DNA of 64,000 nt from Darksidea phi. Lineage: Eukaryota; Ascomycota; Dothideomycetes; Pleosporales; Lentitheciaceae. The notes beneath the pieces are model-generated. The model was not told the origin of the DNA. It was given only the letters and a program-made list of their open reading frames with translations, and searched no databases. The position numbers and the translations under genes are program-made. The stretch spans positions 107,900 through 171,899 of the forward strand of contig JASJFT010000094.1 of the NCBI GenBank assembly GCA_030770425.1, in the 5' to 3' direction. Each line of letters begins with the position of its first letter. Within the stretch, counting starts at the first letter, position 1. Shown piece after piece: positions 1-10,766 of this stretch.

Positions 1-1893
1 CTCTTGTCCGCTCGCAAGAGATTGAGCGCTCTGTTCTAACTTCGGCGGGCTCACTGGTATATGAGGTTTCGGCATACGGTCTATGATGCCCTCACGTGGC
101 CGTTCGGAACTCATCGGCGTTTCAGTGCCTGCGACCGCATGAGGTACAGGAGGAGGCGAGCTTAAGGGTAAGGGTAGGGGTGGCTTGTAAGCTGTGTATG
201 TGGGAAGTGCACGCGCGGATGGCGATATGTTGGTAGATGTCGGCGGAGATATGGCCACTGGTGTGCTCACAATAGACCCCATCCCCTTCACGATCCCTGG
301 GTAGTCTGTAGGCGACTCTGTTGATACTGGCGAGGATGCGATAGATGTTGATGGCGTAGAGCTATGAACAGAGATTGGCGAATCGTGACTTTGATAGCTA
401 TCACGAGCTGAGGCAGGAAGTACCCAGTTCGACAGATCGTCCATGAGAGATGTTTGACCGTAAAGGTGAGGAAGTGTTGAGGGAAGCGAACGATGCTTCG
501 CCGGCGGTTTCCTCACATTAACAGCCTTGGGTCTAAACCGCATCGTTGTGATAGGAACTGTGGCGGCTTTTGTGACGGATACGGATGCGTTTGAGTCGTA
601 GCGTTCAAGCGGCTTTTCGTTCAGCGTGGGTAGCTGTGTCACTTGGTCGAACGATGCTCGTGGCCTAACGCCAAAAGATGTTGATGGTAAAACTTGATCA
701 GAGTATGCGCGTGGACGTGCTTGATCCAAGGATGCCAGTGTCCTTTGGTGAGTAGATGATGCTGGTAGTCGTACTTGGTCAAAGGATCTCCGCGGAGGTA
801 GCGGGTCATGCGACGCCTGCGTCAAATTTTGCGGCTCGGACTGCGTCGCTTTATGTCTGGACACATTGCTGCCCGTTCCAAAGGCGCTGGGAAGCTGTAC
901 AGAAGATGAATCGGGACGCACCGCATCCATGGACGCTGATCGAGGCTTTGTCGGCGGTGCGTACAAGTCCCAATTATCAGGAAGTGGGAGATCGTCTGGC
1001 GTACTCCCAGGCAGCTCGACAGGTGCAGAGTCGACTGATTGTACTGTGGCAACGTTAGCTTCCTTCTAAGTCCAATCGACAGAAGACATACCATCGAACT
1101 TATCTCCGCCTGCTTCCGATACCATGATACTCGGCAGCGACAGATTCTTCTGACTCAACCTCCACCTCTGCCTTGAATGTGGACTCCTCAAGATGTCTCG
1201 CGCATCTTCCTGTATCCAAGGCCGCGTCGGCGCCTCATATACGGGATCTTGACCACCGAAAGCGGCGTTCATCTCAGCGGCCAGCATAACATGGACGGCA
1301 GTCATGAGGCTCTGATGGCACACGGTGAGGTTCTGCTGCCTGCTTATGAGTTTTTTCTGGTGAGACAAGACCCATTCGAATTTACGCCTTAGGCCAACTG
1401 TCCCGCTATCGTCTCCGGACACGCGCACGGTCTCCATGTAAACGCCAATGTCATTCAACGCCCGCTGAATGTCAAGCAAGATTGCATCAATCCAGGTCTT
1501 TTTGTCAGGCCATGACTCGAAGTAGTCGGTAACAGGTTGCGACGCGTAGAGGCGCGATGCTTCAGTCACATCCTGCCGCACGCGTTGGAGGAGGTTGACG
1601 AAAACTTCGCTGTCTGATGAGACTTTGTCGTGAGATGAGGCGTAGTCAGCAAAGTCGAAAACTGTTGATAGTGACGAGAAGACTTTGGTGACATCTTCAG
1701 ATGACTTGCGGGATAGTGCGATGGATGTACGATTAGAGTTGTCCTGCGTCGTCGCAGACTTTCGCTCGAAGTACTTTTGCTTCATCGTTCGTGCTTCCGT
1801 GCGATTGGACGCCACTTCGTCCGCGCGACTGGACGCCACTTCGTGATTGACGTGCAAGCTCTCGGGCAGGTAGAGTCCAGCGCCAGGCATCAT
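1..1893 (-). CDS. Uncharacterised Ser/Pro-rich protein, 3' end beyond window
   Basis: The frame opens at an ATG at 1893 (or 1890) and stays open to the left edge if one intron is removed. That intron is 1091-1044 (48 nt), with a GTATGT donor, a GCTAAC branch point and a CACAG acceptor. An apparent in-frame TAG at 1068-1066 lies inside it, so the gene is not broken there. The first ~270 residues look globular and helical, with many charged and Leu residues. The rest is low-complexity and Ser/Pro/Thr-rich, with short recurrent SFDQV and SLDQA-like motifs, which suggests a disordered regulatory tail. I recognise no domain. The true start could lie further upstream behind another intron, and the C-terminus is missing from the window. 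Confidence 0.72.
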
Positions 1894-2570
1894 AGTGCCA
1901 AATGTCGTTTGGGCGGGGAGAAGCTCTTGGTAGAAGAAAGGCTTTCGTTGCCGCAGCAGCTAACGGTTCATGAAGGCAATCAGGAATGAGACATGCGAAA
2001 GTGACAGCACGCGGTTCCCGGGGATCAACGCCCAATCCTATGCTCGGTGTGAGCTGTTAGGATAGGCGCAGACGAGATGACGGCGATGCCTGTAACACTT
2101 AGTGCAATACTTCATAGGCGGACGAATGCTAGCTCGGCCAATGGCAAACAAGGACAAGGACAAAAGGAGGCTGTGGTCGCGCAGCGGATGAAACGAAATG
2201 ATCAATTGACAGGCTGCCTGCAGGTCGGCGGCGCGGTAGGATTATAGCATGGATAGTTGTGCAGCCTCTGTGCATGCTAGCCATCGGCAAGCTGCAGCAA
2301 TAATCATGTGTCACGGCCGGAATTAGGACAGATTTACCGTACATAGCAGCGGACGGTCATGTCCAAAGCTCTCTATTGATCGGGGCCAACGTCGCATCCT
2401 TCCCGAGCGCTTATTTCGAGACGTAGGATTTGACGGCCCGAATAAGCTAAACAGCATCCCACAGGGCTGTGTTTGAGCCACCAAGAGCGCGGGAGACAGG
2501 CTGACCTATGATGAGCGAGGAAAAAGCTCCTGGCAAAAAAGCAAACAATCAATTTACTAATTATCGTCGC
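1894..2570. other. Intergenic, no gene seen
   Basis: This stretch lies between the start of the left-edge gene and the 3' end of the next minus-strand gene. Only short non-convincing frames occur. It should hold the promoter of the left-edge gene; no repeat or RNA gene was recognised. Confidence 0.5.
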
Positions 2571-4020
2571 TCACTCATCAAGCCGACGAACCACAGCCTC
2601 ACTGAATGGCCTCGCTGGCCTGATGGGCTCGCCATTTTCGTCCCTTACCTGCACAAGGGCCGGAAAAAGGCACAAGCTGCCTGATTTGACGTCCTGGTCA
2701 CTCTGCCAGTCGAATTTCCACGAGCTGGGCTGTGAAAATAGCGTGAACGCAAAGAGTGCAGACCGCTTGAGAATCTCCTCCAAATTCCGGGTTCGCTGCC
2801 CATCATCCATCCGCGAGTCGCTGTACGGTCGGAGGACGTTATTGAGCAAGTTTGCCGCCGCCTGTAGATTATGGAGTCGAGCGTCGGTTGCAGAGAATGG
2901 ATTGCGAACGTATGTCGACTGCATGAGTTCTGCAGTGATAGCCCGCCATTTGGCAAAGTATGTAGCATGCACTGCTCAGACATTAGTTGTGCTGGTTTTG
3001 AGAATTCCGCAGTAGCTTACCTCGCGAGCCATGGTCTACTACAGTCATTGCCTGGAAACAATTCGAGACCTCTGGTGGCAGGAATGTCGAGTTCGGGGGG
3101 CTGTCGAGCTGCATCCGCGAAACCACGACCCAAGCGATACAGAATCGTAGTGCAATCTCCCTTGTTACCGAGTTGCCCAGCAATGTGCTCAAAGTCCCGA
3201 CTGATACTGGCATGTCGCTTCCGAGGGCTTGAAGATCGTCGTAATCAATCAACACAGGGCTCACGCGTTCGGCATGGTAATAGCTCTGGACGTGATTCTT
3301 GATGAGATTACTGATCTTTGAGACTTCACCGGTGATGGCCTTATCCTCTAATGGTAGGGGTAGTCCGTTTTCGAGAGCTGCAGCGATCGGGCTTCCACTC
3401 TCCAGAGATACTGCTTTGGCTGCAGGCCCCTTTTCTCGGTGGATCAAGGCCATTGAGCTCGCTTCGGAGTCCCGGACGCCTACCGACTTCTTTCTCCAGA
3501 AGAACCACGCAATAAGTGCTGCGATGAGTGCACCAGCAAAGAGACAACCAATGGCGACTCCTGCGACTGCACCAGTCGCGAGGCGATTGGACCCTTTCTC
3601 GATCGGTGCTGTGGTAGACGAAGGCTTACCGTCATTGGCGCTTGGTTCGGTAGGATCGGGCGTGGACACCGGTTCGGAGGAGGTTGGGGGAGGTGTAGTC
3701 GGCAGTGTTGGATCTGGTGTTGGAGTGGTTATCGCTACGAAGCCTTTTGAAACGAATGTCCCAGTTTGTGGGGCAGGGGATGGAGTTGTTAGTTCCCATT
3801 GAATCTGCTTTGCTCCCTGGTCCCATATATACGTCGCGTATGCCGGATAAGGGGCACAACATGGCATAGAGTTGGTCACTGAGCCTGGGCCGACGACCTT
3901 CAGAGACTTGTCGTTTCCAGGCTCCGAGTAAAAGGTAACGAAAACACTTGTTGTTGCAGGCGGCACGACGGGGACAGGGGGTAAAGTGAGAGTCGCGATC
4001 GCGAACGAGTTGGTTGTCAT
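2571..4020 (-). CDS. Single-pass membrane protein, Mid2/WSC-like layout
   Basis: There are two exons, 4020-3021 and 2971-2571. The 49 nt intron has a GTAAGC donor, an ACTAAT branch and a GCAG acceptor, and joins in phase to give about 466 residues. The N-terminal ~110 residues form a probable extracellular domain with a CC pair (PCCAPYP). A Pro/Thr/Ser-rich stalk of ~40 residues follows, then one strong transmembrane helix (GAVAGVAIGCLFAGALIA..., ~155-180) ended by WRKK, and a ~290-residue cytoplasmic part. This layout resembles fungal wall-stress sensors and related Dothideomycete surface proteins, but no WSC cysteine pattern is visible. No obvious cleaved signal peptide precedes the ectodomain. 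The role is inferred only as cell-surface or sensor-like. Confidence 0.75.
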
Positions 4021-4777
4021 GATGAGGGATCTTGTAGGGTTCGGTGGTCCGTATCAGGGTTGGAAATCGGTATCGCGGAGGTTAGAACAGCAAAGTTCTC
4101 GAGAAAGGAAATATAAAGGCTTCCCCGATCCTACAGATATGCGGATAGATAGAAAGTCGGAGTGGTGTACAAGGCTGACCATCATGTCTTAAACTTCAAC
4201 ACGCCAACAGAGGTGGATAGACCCATTTTGACACCGGTAAAGCATTTGCATATTTTACTGCCCAGAGCTGCACGACTAATTGCGGCACAGCATGCCTGAA
4301 CACGAACACACCACAACACGTCGCCGAACACCACAATTCGGCACCATCGTCCGCTGTACCCCGCCCCTGCATAGCCCCCCTTCCCACCTCCTCAATATAA
4401 CCTACGAATCATCGACCACAAAACCAAGAAATAACCTGCTTGGTGTGTTGGGGGCTAGACGGGCGACGACTCAGGCAGCCGCGATTCCTGCAGTCAGACC
4501 CCTAATGGCCCCCAATGGCCCCGGCTGGCTCCCCGCCCTAAACCCTAATAATATCTATGGAACAGCTGGGGCCACCACGATCATCTCCGGGCGATGGGCA
4601 CGAGCGCAGTGGAGACGTTTGTGCTGTGCCGGCGAGGCTGAGCTGTGAAACGGGATACGGTCGTGCATATCGCGTCAGGACCTCGTCTTAAAGCTGCGAA
4701 CTCAGCCTGCTCCCCCCGCCCGACGACGAGATTGACGCAACGGCATTGTGAATAAGGAAACTGTTATTGCGAGCAAT
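4021..4777. promoter_or_regulatory. Divergent intergenic region
   Basis: It separates the minus-strand membrane protein from the plus-strand Hsp70-like gene and must carry both promoters. Pyrimidine-rich runs occur around 4360-4400. No gene is supported here. Confidence 0.45.
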
Positions 4778-7153
4778 ATGGAGGCCGAGAAGCCGCATAT
4801 GGTGATTGGAGTGGATTTGGGGATGACTTGTGAGTGCTTGCGAAGCTTGAGGAACGGCCCGGGGAGGCTAGTCCGGTTTGGTTCTAGCACGCCTTTGGTC
4901 TCAGATCACGTGATATTTCATTCACGCCGATGTGTGGGGACTCCTATCGTGGATTGCCTTGCTTTCGGAAGAAACACTACCCTGATTTCTCTTTCTTTCA
5001 TCTCGACTAGTTCACGCCACTCGACCATCATGTACTAACCCTATGACCCAGGTACCGGCGTCGCCTATGCCAACCTCTCTATCGGCTCTTCCCAAACGCG
5101 CTGGGTGCAGAAATGGCCCGGCCGCTTCCAAGCCAACGAGAACAAGGTCCCCACCGTAGTAGTCTATCCGCAAAACTCTTCGCAACCCTCCTCCTGGGGC
5201 TTCCTCAGCGAGACCGTCGCCGAAACCACATCCGAAGACAAGGAGTACAAGGAGTGGTTCAAAACATGTCTAGATCCGGAACGCCTGCGGCAAAAGCAAT
5301 TGGAAGATCCGGAAGGGGCGCCGGAGAGTATCCAAGAGGTGGAGAAATGGTACGAGGACTACCTGAGGAAGATGTATGAGTATTTGAGCTTCAAACTCGG
5401 CGGCGAACTCTCGGGCACAACATGGGAAACCGCCCGTATAGAGTTCATCTTCTCCGTACCCACGACATGGGCGCCCGTTCCCACAGTCGAAAACTTCAAA
5501 AAGATAGTAGCAGCGAGTGGTTTCGGCACACACCCCGCGCACACAGTATCAATCGGCCTCACCGAAGCCGAAGCAGCAGCCGTCCACGTCTCGACAGAAG
5601 CCCCAGGCATCTTCCGCGAAAACGAGATCCTACTAGTCTGCGATGCCGGCGGCGGTACCACCGATCTCAGCGTCCTCATGGTAACAGGCACCGCGAACCA
5701 AACCATCAACCTCCAACAACTCGACGTCGTATTCGGCGAAACAATAGGCTCTGCAGCTATCGACTACGAGTTCGAGAAACTGGTTGCTGCCCGTCTTGTG
5801 TTGGCGAATAGTACCGTGCCCACGGGCATCGACCCCGCAGACGCCGCCTGGGAAATGATGAAGTCGCGCGACTTTCAAGCTGTCAAGTGCGAGTTGGGGA
5901 GTCCAGATGATACGCCGTTGTTTAGCATCGCGATACCACGTGTGTCGCAAGCGTACAATAACAGCGATCCCGACGTACGGATCCGCAATGGCGAGATGAC
6001 GTTCGAGCGGGAGGACCTGCAATCGCTGTTCGACACGCAGATACATAAGCTGTTCCAGCTTATCGACAACCAGCTCAATTCACTCTACCAGAAGTTTCCC
6101 GCTGCGCAGGTAGCGCATCTCGTCTTATCCGGTGGCCTAGGGAATAGCGCTTATGTGCAAGCACAACTCCAGCATCACTATGCCGCAAGCAACCTTCCCA
6201 ACGCGCACTCCATATCCGTCCGTATAGCCCCGGACCCTCAGCTTGCCGTCTGCAAAGGTCTAGTGTCGGACCGTGTCCGGAAACTGCTCACCTCACAATC
6301 CGTCCTCGGCTGGCGCTGTTGTCGCTCCTCCTACGGCACCATGTGCAAGATCCTTTACGACAAGCGGAATCCGGACCATGTAGGGAAACAACTGATGAAA
6401 GATCCATTAAATGGCAAAATGTATATCATGCAAGCGATAGCATGGTTCGTGAGGAAAGGTGAGCCGGTTAGCGTGGATAAGCCGATCGTGCATACCTTCA
6501 TTAAGAAGGTCAGTCCTGGGGATCCGAGGAGGGCATTCCCGACGAGCGTTGTAGAATGTGGCCTAGAAGCGGCGCAGCTTCCTGACCAGATGGGCCCAGG
6601 TAAGCTTACAGCTTCGACATGTAAAAGAAAGGACGCTGACACGGGTATAGAGACGCGCGTGCTCTGCGAAATTTCCTCCGACCTCAGCACCGCCAGCGAA
6701 AAGCGCTTCACGGAGAAGAACAAATATTTCTGGTCCCTCGGAAAGCACTACTTCAAGGTGGAATACCAAGTACGCGTCCTGATCGGGCCAGCCGACATTC
6801 GCTTCGAGCTGTGGTTCGATAACCAGAAACTCTCTCGTGACCAAAGCATCAAGGTTGAATGGACACCCGCCCCGTCTGCACCACCAGCCCCGCCCGTGGA
6901 TCTTGCGACCTATAATCGCGTGGAGTTGCCAGATAGTCATCCGACACATATGTCGGGTGGACTGGCAGGGATGAACGGGGGTGTCGGTATGGTTGGGGAA
7001 AGACATGGTCATGTGCCAGCGAATGGGCTAGAGAGGTCAGGCACAGCGGTTATAGATAGAGCTGCGAATGGGGAGGACAAAAAGAAGGGAAGAGGGCTGA
7101 AGTCTGCGGGAGCGCTTCTAGAGAGAGCGAGAGGGGCCAAGTGGACGGTATGA
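4778..7153 (+). CDS. Hsp70-family actin-like ATPase (HSPA12-like)
   Basis: Exons are 4778-4829, 5052-6599 and 6651-7153, giving about 700 residues. Intron 1 is long for this genome (222 nt, GTGAGT...CCCAG). Intron 2 is an in-frame 51 nt intron (GTAAGC, branch GCTGAC, ATAG) that hides inside an open frame. ATPase signatures are the phosphate-1 motif IGVDLGMTCTGVAY near the N-terminus, phosphate-2 CDAGGGTTDLSVL (~residue 200) and the adenosine motif LSGGLGNSAYV (~360). The C-terminal part replaces a canonical Hsp70 substrate domain, as in HSPA12A-type proteins, and ends in a low-complexity Pro/Gly/Arg tail. These fungal proteins are large, expanded paralogues of unclear role and are probably not general chaperones. 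The start is the only ATG just before the phosphate-1 motif. Confidence 0.9.
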
Positions 7154-7677
7154 GCATGATATTATTCTTCACTATTATTCGTTTTAACGTATCTGGCGAA
7201 CTCACGAGTGGCATGAGCTCCGCTGAAGAGGCGAACGGACATATCCGCGATCAGGACACCATGCGTTATACAGTGTAACCTTGGGCTGGCCTGTAGCGAA
7301 AGAGCAAGTTAGACCATTGAGCTTCTGTCCAAGGGCATAACTATCTCACATGTTCAAATATGTGCTGTCCAAAACCTCTGCCACAACCCCTTTTTCCCAC
7401 TTTGGGGATTTGATGACCAGTTCATATTCTACTGTTTGGCAAAAAGTGCAACGCGTGCCACGCGATGGGCAGCATCGCGTGGTAAAGAAGTACAATACAG
7501 TAGGCTTACTTTTTAATAAAAACAAGCCGGCCAGAGGCATATTGGCAAGCCTCCGCCGTGGCTAGAAAGCGACCCCTGGCGATTAATCAGTGAACACAGT
7601 TGGTCACATTTCCTAGTGATGCCTTGATCAACCATCGTAGCCTTAATATGCACTTACCGATTGAACCCTTGGGACCT
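7154..7677. other. 3' intergenic between convergent genes, with a hairpin
   Basis: This is the tail-to-tail spacer of the Hsp70-like and SF3a60 genes. It holds a perfect 10-bp inverted repeat at 7458-7467 / 7473-7482 (CCACGCGATG, 5-nt loop). The hairpin could act in 3'-end formation or be incidental. No gene is supported. Confidence 0.5.
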
Positions 7678-9230
7678 CTATACCATGCCCTGCGCTGCCA
7701 GATCCCTATAGATCTTTTCCGGCATAACATTGCCCTCCGAGTCTTCCATCTCAACCACGTTCTCAACCGCAGATTGCTCCTTCTTTTTGTCTTTTGTGAT
7801 CTTCTTCCAAAGCGTCTGAGCTTCATCGATCTTGGTGATTTCGCGGAAGAGAGTTGTGTTCGTAATACCGAGACACTTCAGGCCGTGTATGTGGCGAGGC
7901 TCGTTGAAGTGCTTGTCGAAAGCGCGCCTGCCCATATAGACGTAGTTGCCGCAGATCTCGCATCCGAACTCGACACCAAGGCCGTGCAGCTTGTACAGCC
8001 AGAAGGGAATAGGCTTGCCGTCCCACGCAAGGGGAAGCTTGAGCGGATTGTAGATTTTCTCCTCCCCATCGGGTTCATGGTCGTCGTCGTCGGCACCGTT
8101 CGCATCTCCAATCCTCTCTGAGTAAAGTTCTTCCAGCTCTTGTTGACGCTCGCGCTCAGTCATGCCCTGCTTTCGCTCGACGTTGACTTTGGTATCGCTG
8201 CGCTCCGTCTGCATAGCCGCCGCGAGCTTTCGGATCCTGAACTCGCGCTCGGCCACAGCGCGCTCCTTGAAACGCCGCATATCACCGCCGGCACCATTGG
8301 CGTTGATAGAAGTCGCACCAGAGCTTTCCTGTACAGCCTTCTTGTGCTTCTTGCCTGTCAAATGAGCCTCGTACACGGTCTCCTTGGCGAAGCCTTTCTT
8401 GCATGCGGAGCACCAGATGCCCTCGGCTGGCGCGTGACCGGTAGCCGCACCAGTTTGCGTCGAGTTCTTCTCCCAGCCAGGCACTTCTTCCTTTTCCCAG
8501 AGCTCCACGAATTCGTTGTCAAAGTTGGCGAAGATCTTGTCCAGGTTTTCGAGCGGTTTCGTACGGCGCATAAAGCTCTCCAGATAGTCTTGTAGCCCCT
8601 TCAGATACTGGAAATAAGACTCGGACATCTTCTGGTCGCGTCGTATTGTTGAATGCGGCGGAGTGAAGATATCGAATACATCGAGGTACTGCAGATACGT
8701 CAGGCGGCGCGCTTGCTGGTGCACGGGAAGGTTCAGGTACTGCTCATGCAGCGTGGTCAGATCGAAGAATCGACCAAAACCCTCCTCGCCTGTAAACATG
8801 GCTTCGATAGCGCGCAGGGAATGTGCCTGATCTTCGGGTGTCCGCCGCTTATACGCCTTCTCCAGGTTCTCGACGGGCTCGTTCGGGTAGCGGTTGTGGA
8901 AGTTTTTGATAGAGGAAAGCTCCGTCATGAATGACTCCATGGGGTCGCCATGAGTGAGCGCGCGGATCTCATCGTCCTTGGTGCCGTCGACATCTTCGTA
9001 AATCTTGAGCAGGCGGCTCGACTGGGACTCGATCTGCTCAAGGAAGCGTGCAATGTCGTGATCGCGCGCGAGACGGTCCCGAATCTGTCTTGTGGTCAGT
9101 ATTAGCGCGAACACGGCCGGGGGGCAGTAGAGATGCCTACGTGTGGAGGGTCGTCGAGCAGGCGGTCGGCGATGGCGTCCTCCAGCCGCTCCAAGTCCTC
9201 ATGGATCTGGCGCTGGTCTTCGAGGAGCAT
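7678..9230 (-). CDS. PRP9: Splicing factor 3A subunit 3 (SF3a60/Prp9)
   Basis: Exon 1 is 9230-9141 (30 codons, starting MLLEDQRQIHEDLERLED). The intron is 9140-9085 (GTAGGC, branch GCTAAT, ACAG) and exon 2 is 9084-7678, giving 498 residues against ~500 for the human protein. The N-terminal helical region carries IRDRLARDHDIARFLEQ. A mid-protein zinc finger reads WCSACKKGFAKETVYEAHLTGKKH. The C-terminal U1-type C2H2 finger reads CEICGNYVYMGRRAFDKHF...H. The protein is part of the SF3a complex of U2 snRNP, needed for branch-site recognition in the nucleus. It is divergent from FAL1 with only 243 bp between start codons, so the promoter is probably shared. Intact and highly conserved. Confidence 0.95.
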
Positions 9231-9473
9231 GGTCGCGGTCGCCTAGCTTTGGTGAGTTGGGATATAGGAGTGTGAGTTTCTGAGAGCGCAGACCTTTTGG
9301 CGTTCGACGTGCAGTGAGAGCTCCGGCGGGAAAGAAGTAGAGGCGCTAAGGGACGGTTTCTCCGCGCCAAGACATGCAAGGCTTAGGTTGGTGTGGAGAA
9401 CTGGATTAATTCTACAATCCTCGCCGCAAGCAACCCCAACCACACGCAAACCGAACCCGAATACGCGCTCAAC
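9231..9473. promoter_or_regulatory. Bidirectional promoter SF3a60 / FAL1
   Basis: This 243 bp segment separates two head-to-head RNA-processing genes and must contain both 5' UTRs and promoters. I could not identify a TATA box or a specific factor site by eye. Confidence 0.6.
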
Positions 9474-10766
9474 ATGGCAGAAGGCATTGATCGCAACGCG
9501 GATGAAAAGATGGAGTTCTCCACCTCCAAGGAGGTCACCGTGGCGCCGACGTTCGAGGCTATGCACCTGAAGGAAAACCTGCTGCGCGGCATCTACGCCT
9601 ACGGCTACGAGTCACCCTCGGCCGTACAGTCGCGTGCCATTGTGCAAGTCTGCAAGGGACGCGACACCATTGCGCAGGCTCAGTCTGGAACGGGAAAGAC
9701 GGCGACCTTCTCTATCTCCATCTTGCAAGTCATCGACACGGCTGTGCGCGAGACACAGGGTATGTACAGGGACAGTACTTGAATCGCATGTACTAACACT
9801 ATCTAGCCCTCGTTCTGTCTCCTACCCGCGAACTTGCGACTCAGATCCAATCGGTCATCATGGGCCTTGGTGATTACATGAACGTCCAGTGCCACGCCTG
9901 TATCGGAGGAACAAACGTCGGTGAAGACATCCGCAAGTTAGACTATGGCCAGCACGTAGTTTCCGGAACACCTGGACGCGTTGCTGACATGATTCGCCGC
10001 CGCAACCTTCGGACACGCAACATCAAGATGCTGGTGCTGGACGAGGCTGATGAGCTGCTCAATCGCGGCTTCCGCGAGCAAATCTACGATGTCTACCGCT
10101 ACCTGCCGCCCGCGACCCAAGTTGTCGTTGTCTCAGCTACCCTCCCATACGACGTTCTGGAGATGACGACCAAGTTCATGACCGATCCGGTGCGCATCCT
10201 GGTCAAGCGTGACGAGTTGACACTCGAAGGCCTCAAACAGTACTTTATCGCCATCGAAAAAGAGGAATGGAAGTTCGATACGCTTTGTGACCTTTACGAC
10301 ACTCTCACCATCACACAAGCTGTCATCTTCTGTAATACGCGCCGCAAGGTTGATTGGCTGACGGACAAGATGCGTGAGGCCAACTTTACGGTATCTTCGA
10401 TGCACGGTGATATGCCGCAACGGGAGCGCGACAGCATCATGCAAGATTTCCGCCAGGCCAACTCGCGCGTGCTGATCTCGACTGACGTCTGGGCGCGCGG
10501 TATTGATGTACAGCAGGTGTCGCTCGTCATCAACTACGATCTCCCATCGAATCGTGAGAACTACATCCACAGGATCGGCCGAAGCGGGCGATTCGGCCGC
10601 AAGGGCGTGGCCATCAACTTTGTGACACAAGAGGACGTGCGCATTCTGCGCGATATCGAATGTAAGGGAAATACTTGTATATTATGGATAGAGCTGACAA
10701 ATCCCAGTATACTACTCGACTCAGATCGATGAGATGCCAATGAACGTTGCGGACCTACTAGCATAA
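9474..10766 (+). CDS. FAL1: DEAD-box RNA helicase FAL1 / eIF4A-III
   Basis: Exons are 9474-9759, 9807-10661 and 10708-10766, giving 399 residues, the usual length of the family. Introns are GTATGT...ATCTAG and GTAAGG...CCCAG. The motifs run in order: F upstream of Q ([18 protein letters not shown]), motif [23 protein letters not shown] (VLDEADELL), [24 protein letters not shown] and [13 protein letters not shown]. The tail [16 protein letters not shown] is typical of FAL1/eIF4A3. In yeast FAL1 acts in 18S rRNA maturation; the metazoan and filamentous orthologue eIF4A3 is the exon-junction-complex anchor. In an intron-rich fungus either role, or both, is possible. Confidence 0.96.

Noticed and set aside
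1066..1068. In-frame TAG in the left-edge gene suggesting truncation
   Set aside because: It lies within a 48-nt intron with textbook GTATGT, GCTAAC and CACAG signals, and the frame is open on both sides.
2983..3802. Long plus-strand frames opposite the membrane-protein gene
   Set aside because: They are antisense shadows of the minus-strand coding frame, with no domain and no splice logic.
6600..6650. Coding insertion KLTASTCKRKDADTGI in the Hsp70-like protein
   Set aside because: It has GTAAGC, GCTGAC and ATAG signals and is 51 nt long, so it is better read as an in-frame intron.
7600..8595. Plus-strand frames opposite SF3a60
   Set aside because: They are antisense shadows of a highly conserved gene.
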